The translations under genes and the position numbers were made by a program. This document shows, piece by piece, positions 60,657 to 64,000 of a stretch of 64,000 bases of DNA; positions within the stretch are counted from its first letter, which is position 1, and each line of letters starts with the position of its first letter. Source of the DNA: Mucor racemosus (Eukaryota > Mucoromycota > Mucoromycetes > Mucorales > Mucoraceae); the NCBI GenBank assembly GCA_027405735.1, contig JAPEHQ010000001.1, positions 5,890,001 to 5,954,000 of the forward strand, written 5' to 3'. Under the pieces are notes generated by a model that did not search any database, was not told the DNA's origin, and was given only the letters and a program-made list of their open reading frames with translations.

Positions 60657-61307
60657 TTTGTTGTTGTGTTTGCTATGTAGAGGGAAGAAGAAGGGTGTAG
60701 GATTCAATGCGCTTGATTTTAAAGGTGGATTTCTAGTCACAATAACTTTGTTCGGTATTTCAAGGTGCACAATCAGAATCCATTAATTCAATTAAGGGTG
60801 GAAAAGCTTGTTACTAAGGGTTATTTTGTTTATTTATGTTGCCATGGAAACGATCAGATAAGGAGAAACGTTTATTTTCTTTTCTTTACTTTACTTTACT
60901 GATGTCTTGAAATGTGTGATAGACAGTAAGCACAAATAATTACTTCATTGTCCATGTTTCTAATTTCAATCATGCGATAATCTATTATATTGTATAAATG
61001 CGGGAGGTGAAATCATGAATAACAACGGCAAAATGTGTATTTTTGTGTATGACTTTAAACAACAAGGCCATATTTTAATGGTGTGATTTAAAGACGCATA
61101 AAAAAAGAACAGATTAAGCAAATGTATAATTCTTTTAAGCGGCCTAGTAAAATGACTAAAAAACAGTGCGGACTGACACACAGAAATTCCCGAGTTAAGA
61201 ACCCACTTTTTTTTTGCTGCAATTCAAATCATGAAGAGTACAAATATTAAGTTTTTTTGTAATGAAAATTTCTTTTCCTCCTTTTCATTAGTTTAACATA
61301 ATAAAAG
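60657..61307. other. Divergent promoter region, MOSC gene and ERG3
   Basis: 0.65 kb between two divergent start codons. Just before ERG3 it is pyrimidine-rich and ends CTTTTCATTAG, so an intron in the ERG3 5' leader is possible. No other gene was recognised. Confidence 0.4.
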
Positions 61308-62289
61308 ATGGATACCGTCTTGCATTACGCCGATCAGTTCGTCTTTGATAAACTATACGCAAAGGTTTGGCCTTCATATACCAAGCAAATTGCTGGAACA
61401 ATCGTTTCTTCTTGGCCTCGTGATGATTTCTGGCGTATCAACCTTTCTCTTTTCTTCATTACATGTGTATTTGGTTGGATCCTTTATTTGGGCACAGCTA
61501 GTCTTTCTTATTATTTTGTTTTCGATCATGATTATATGAAGCACCCTAAATTCTTGAAAAATCAAGTTCGCATGGAAATTGAATGTGCTGTCGGTGCAAT
61601 TCCTTGGATGACAATGCTCACTCTTCCTTTCTTTACTGGTGAAATTTTAGGTAAATCCATGTTGTATGGTGGTATGCCAAAGACCGCTTATGAGTGGATT
61701 TACTTGGGTCTCTCTGTACCTTCTTTCTTGTTCTTTACTGACTGTGGTATTTATTGGTTCCATCGTTGGATGCATCACCCTTTGATCTACAAGCATCTTC
61801 ATAAGCTTCACCACAAGTGGATTATTCCTACACCTTTTGCTTCTCATGCTTTCAATCCTTTTGATGGTTTCCTTCAATCTCTTCCATACCATTTGTACGT
61901 TTTCATGATTCCTATGAACAAGTATTTGTATCTTTTCATGTTCACTTTTGTTAACTTTTGGACTGTTATGATTCACGATGGTAAGGAGTAAATTAAATAT
62001 TTTATACATGCACATCAAGACTAATTATTTTACTTTGTTAGGTGAATTCATTTCTCATTCTTCCGTCATCAACACTAGTGCTCATCATTTTGTTCATCAT
62101 GTTTACTTTAATTACAACTATGGCCAATATTTCACTTTCTGGGATAAGCTTGGTAACTCCCATCGTCAACCCAATGACGAACAATACGATAAAGCCCTTC
62201 GTGATGACCAAAAGGTTATGGCTCGTCAAGCTCATGATGCTGAAGAAATTGAGTGTGAGACCCTTGGTTTAAAGTCCAAATCTCTTTAG
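61308..62289 (+). CDS. ERG3: Sterol C-5 desaturase (ERG3)
   Basis: Exons 61308-61980 and 62042-62289 encode 306 aa. The eight-histidine di-iron signature is complete: HRWMHH (152-157), HKLHH (165-169) and HHFVHH (239-244). Family words include WIIPTPFASHAFNP, DGFLQSLPYH and FVNFWTVMIHDGEF. At least three hydrophobic segments place it in the ER membrane. Erg3 introduces the C5-C6 double bond in ergosterol synthesis; it uses O2 and electrons usually supplied through cytochrome b5. The histidine spacing and the TPFASHAF context separate it from Erg25, the C-4 methyl oxidase. The codon choice looks like that of a well-expressed gene. With the MOSC gene it is enclosed by the LIR2 arms. Confidence 0.95.
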
Positions 62290-63483
62290 ATTTAATAATG
62301 AGTAACCTGGTGCTACTCGACATACAAAACATCCATTTATTACAACAATTTTAATTCTTTCTTTTCTTTTTTTTTTTGATATATAGCGAGTCGACATTTA
62401 AATTTTATTATTCAACATGAACGATGATGGGTTAGATTTAGGAATTTTTAAAGTTTGCTTATTGTCTTATTTAATACATATATTTAAAGATAAGCTTTCA
62501 GATGAATTCCTTATAACCTGTAATTGTTTTATTTTGTAATGGTTCAATTTTCGACTCATTATTTTTTTTCTCTTTTATATGTATCAATAATCATTCCCCC
62601 CCCCCATCTCTTCATATTATTTCGAACGCATTTTCATTTTATAAACTCACCAACTTAGAAATCATTAGTCTCATTTATAATTATATGTTTACCTGCAATA
62701 TTCTTGTGAGCTATTAATTTTTTTTAATAAAAAAATGTATTTTTACATATTTTTAAAGTTTGTTTTCTGTTTGAGTGTTTCGGATAACTTGACAGCACAA
62801 ACATTTCAGGTTTCAGAATCATTTAAGATGGAATTTACACTGTAAAGAAACGAACTCAACGCTTTCTACATGATGACCCGCCTTTTTAATATACATACAG
62901 TATATGGATCAGCATCCAGTTACAGTGTCTGACTTTTTAGCGTGGTATTGATATCGAGGGGTTTCCATATTTTTGCCAAGTGATTAACTATATAAACGAT
63001 ATCCTTTCAGTATGCGCTTTTTTTTTCGTTCGGCTTCTAACTAAATGAAATGCAAAAAAAAAAAAAAACGATTTGGCCATTTTGTAAGCAAAAGCACATG
63101 AACTTAATTATCTGGTAATACAGGTACAACGAAGGAGTAGATTGAACCACCTCGATTATCATTTTGTCCCGAATTAGCCGGTCTATTTATTTTGTATTAT
63201 TTTGAAGTTTACCCTAATCATCTGGTTTTGTTGAGTCATGATACAGTGTGACCAGGCGCTATTATACGTGTATCTGGAGTTGAGGATTTGAAAATGAGAA
63301 GAATTTCACAAAGAAATAAATACAAATGTGCGAATAAAAAAATATGAATATGATTTAGAAATAATTTCCAGCATATTATGATTCAAATGTACTAAACTGT
63401 TCTCTAAATATTGACTGAAAATTCTTTAAATTCACCATATAAAGTGTGCCAAAAATATAAAATAGATATGGAAACCCCCTTAT
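62290..63483. other. Gene-free stretch between ERG3 and the LIR2 right arm
   Basis: No gene was recognised. Nine C lie near 62597-62605 and an A-run at 63054-63068. Confidence 0.4.
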
Positions 63484-64000
63484 AAAATGTACATGATCAA
63501 TTGGCAAGCTTTATATTATGTAGATACACAAACATACGGCCGAATAAAGTATAGTTAACGGCGATAAGATGCATTTTTGCACTCGGGTTTCTAAACAATG
63601 GTTTAAAAAATACTTACGTAAGGATGTTTTTGAAATTTGACAACAAACCATAATATAGTTACCAGTATTTGTCAATTAAATGGTTTTTATAGCCTATCCG
63701 ATCATGAACCAATTTGTATATCAAAGAAAAATCTACTCGTAAATACAGATATTTTTTTGTGGGACTCAGGTTTGCATTTAAGCTGAATACCTATCATGAA
63801 ATCTTGCTTTATTAATAACTTTATCAAAAATTGACATTTTTTGAAAATTCAAAAGGTATCTAATAGATAACGGTGTTCACTATTTTTTTGACTATTAATT
63901 GCAGCTTACTTTAAAGCATTATTTGATTTCATAAAAGTTCTCAAAGAATATCTGAAACTCATATATTCCACACAATAATCCTCAAAAATGATATCCCACA
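63484..64000 (-). repeat. Long inverted repeat LIR2, right arm (cut by the window end)
   Basis: Reverse complement of 56726-57243 at very high identity; one difference noted is TAATATAAAG against TAACATAAAG. It continues to the last base of the window, so its true length is unknown. Confidence 0.92.

Noticed and set aside
61308..62289. Identity as Erg25 (sterol C-4 methyl oxidase)
   Set aside because: The histidine boxes and the TPFASHAFNP / DGFLQSLPYH context match the C-5 desaturase Erg3.
1..64000. CRISPR arrays, operons, rRNA and tRNA genes
   Set aside because: The DNA is fungal nuclear; no spaced direct repeats, rRNA stretches or convincing tRNA cloverleaf with a B-box were found by eye. 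A tRNAscan run would settle the tRNA question.

Overview
The window is nuclear DNA from a filamentous early-diverging fungus, most likely Mucoromycota and probably Mucorales. The reasons are: a very AT-rich background; intron-containing genes whose GT-AG introns are mostly 45-75 nt; fungal proteins (an Erg3 sterol C-5 desaturase, a GPI-type chitin deacetylase, a Gin4/Hsl1-like kinase, an Sch9-like AGC protein); and long gene-poor stretches full of repeats. The species cannot be named from the sequence alone.

Layout. 1-8.9 kb is gene-free repeat DNA. 8.9-12.0 kb carries a CDK10-type kinase and a small forkhead factor, both on +. 13.4-19.2 kb is an ADP-ribosylglycohydrolase gene (-) enclosed by two near-identical ~950 bp inverted repeats. 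19.9-21.9 kb encodes a CDCA7-type zinc-finger/WHIM chromatin protein (+). 23.7-27.4 kb encodes a 1045-aa Gin4/Hsl1/BRSK-like kinase with a KA1 tail (+). 28.1-30.7 kb holds a membrane-anchored RBR ubiquitin ligase and a DcpS scavenger decapping enzyme (both -). 32.6-37.2 kb is a complete Ty3/gypsy retrotransposon (-) with identical 102-bp LTRs, nested in an older repeat. 39.0-41.8 kb is a divergent pair: chitin deacetylase (-) and a divergent CDK/Csk1-like kinase (+). 43.6-47.6 kb holds an Sch9-like C2/AGC protein that looks like a pseudokinase and a UspA-domain protein (both +). 47.6-59.5 kb is again repeat-rich and gene-poor. 59.5-62.3 kb is a divergent pair: a MOSC/mARC-type molybdenum protein (-) and ERG3 (+), bracketed by a second long inverted repeat whose right arm runs off the window end.

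Genes. No operon-like pathway is visible; these are ordinary dispersed fungal genes. Themes are signalling (four kinase-fold proteins), cell wall and membrane (chitin deacetylase, Erg3), chromatin and transcription (CDCA7-like, forkhead), and RNA or protein turnover (DcpS, RBR). All gene models were spliced by eye and checked for reading-frame continuity; the main uncertainties are stated per gene.

Repeats. At least four dispersed families (called R1-R4 here), a ~150-bp palindromic MITE family, TA-flanked pogo/mariner-like MITEs and two gene-enclosing long inverted repeats make up much of the non-genic DNA. The strongest candidates for new biology are the AGC pseudokinase, the divergent Csk1-like kinase, the gene-enclosing inverted repeats and the compact gypsy element. 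Repeat boundaries were set by eye and are approximate.
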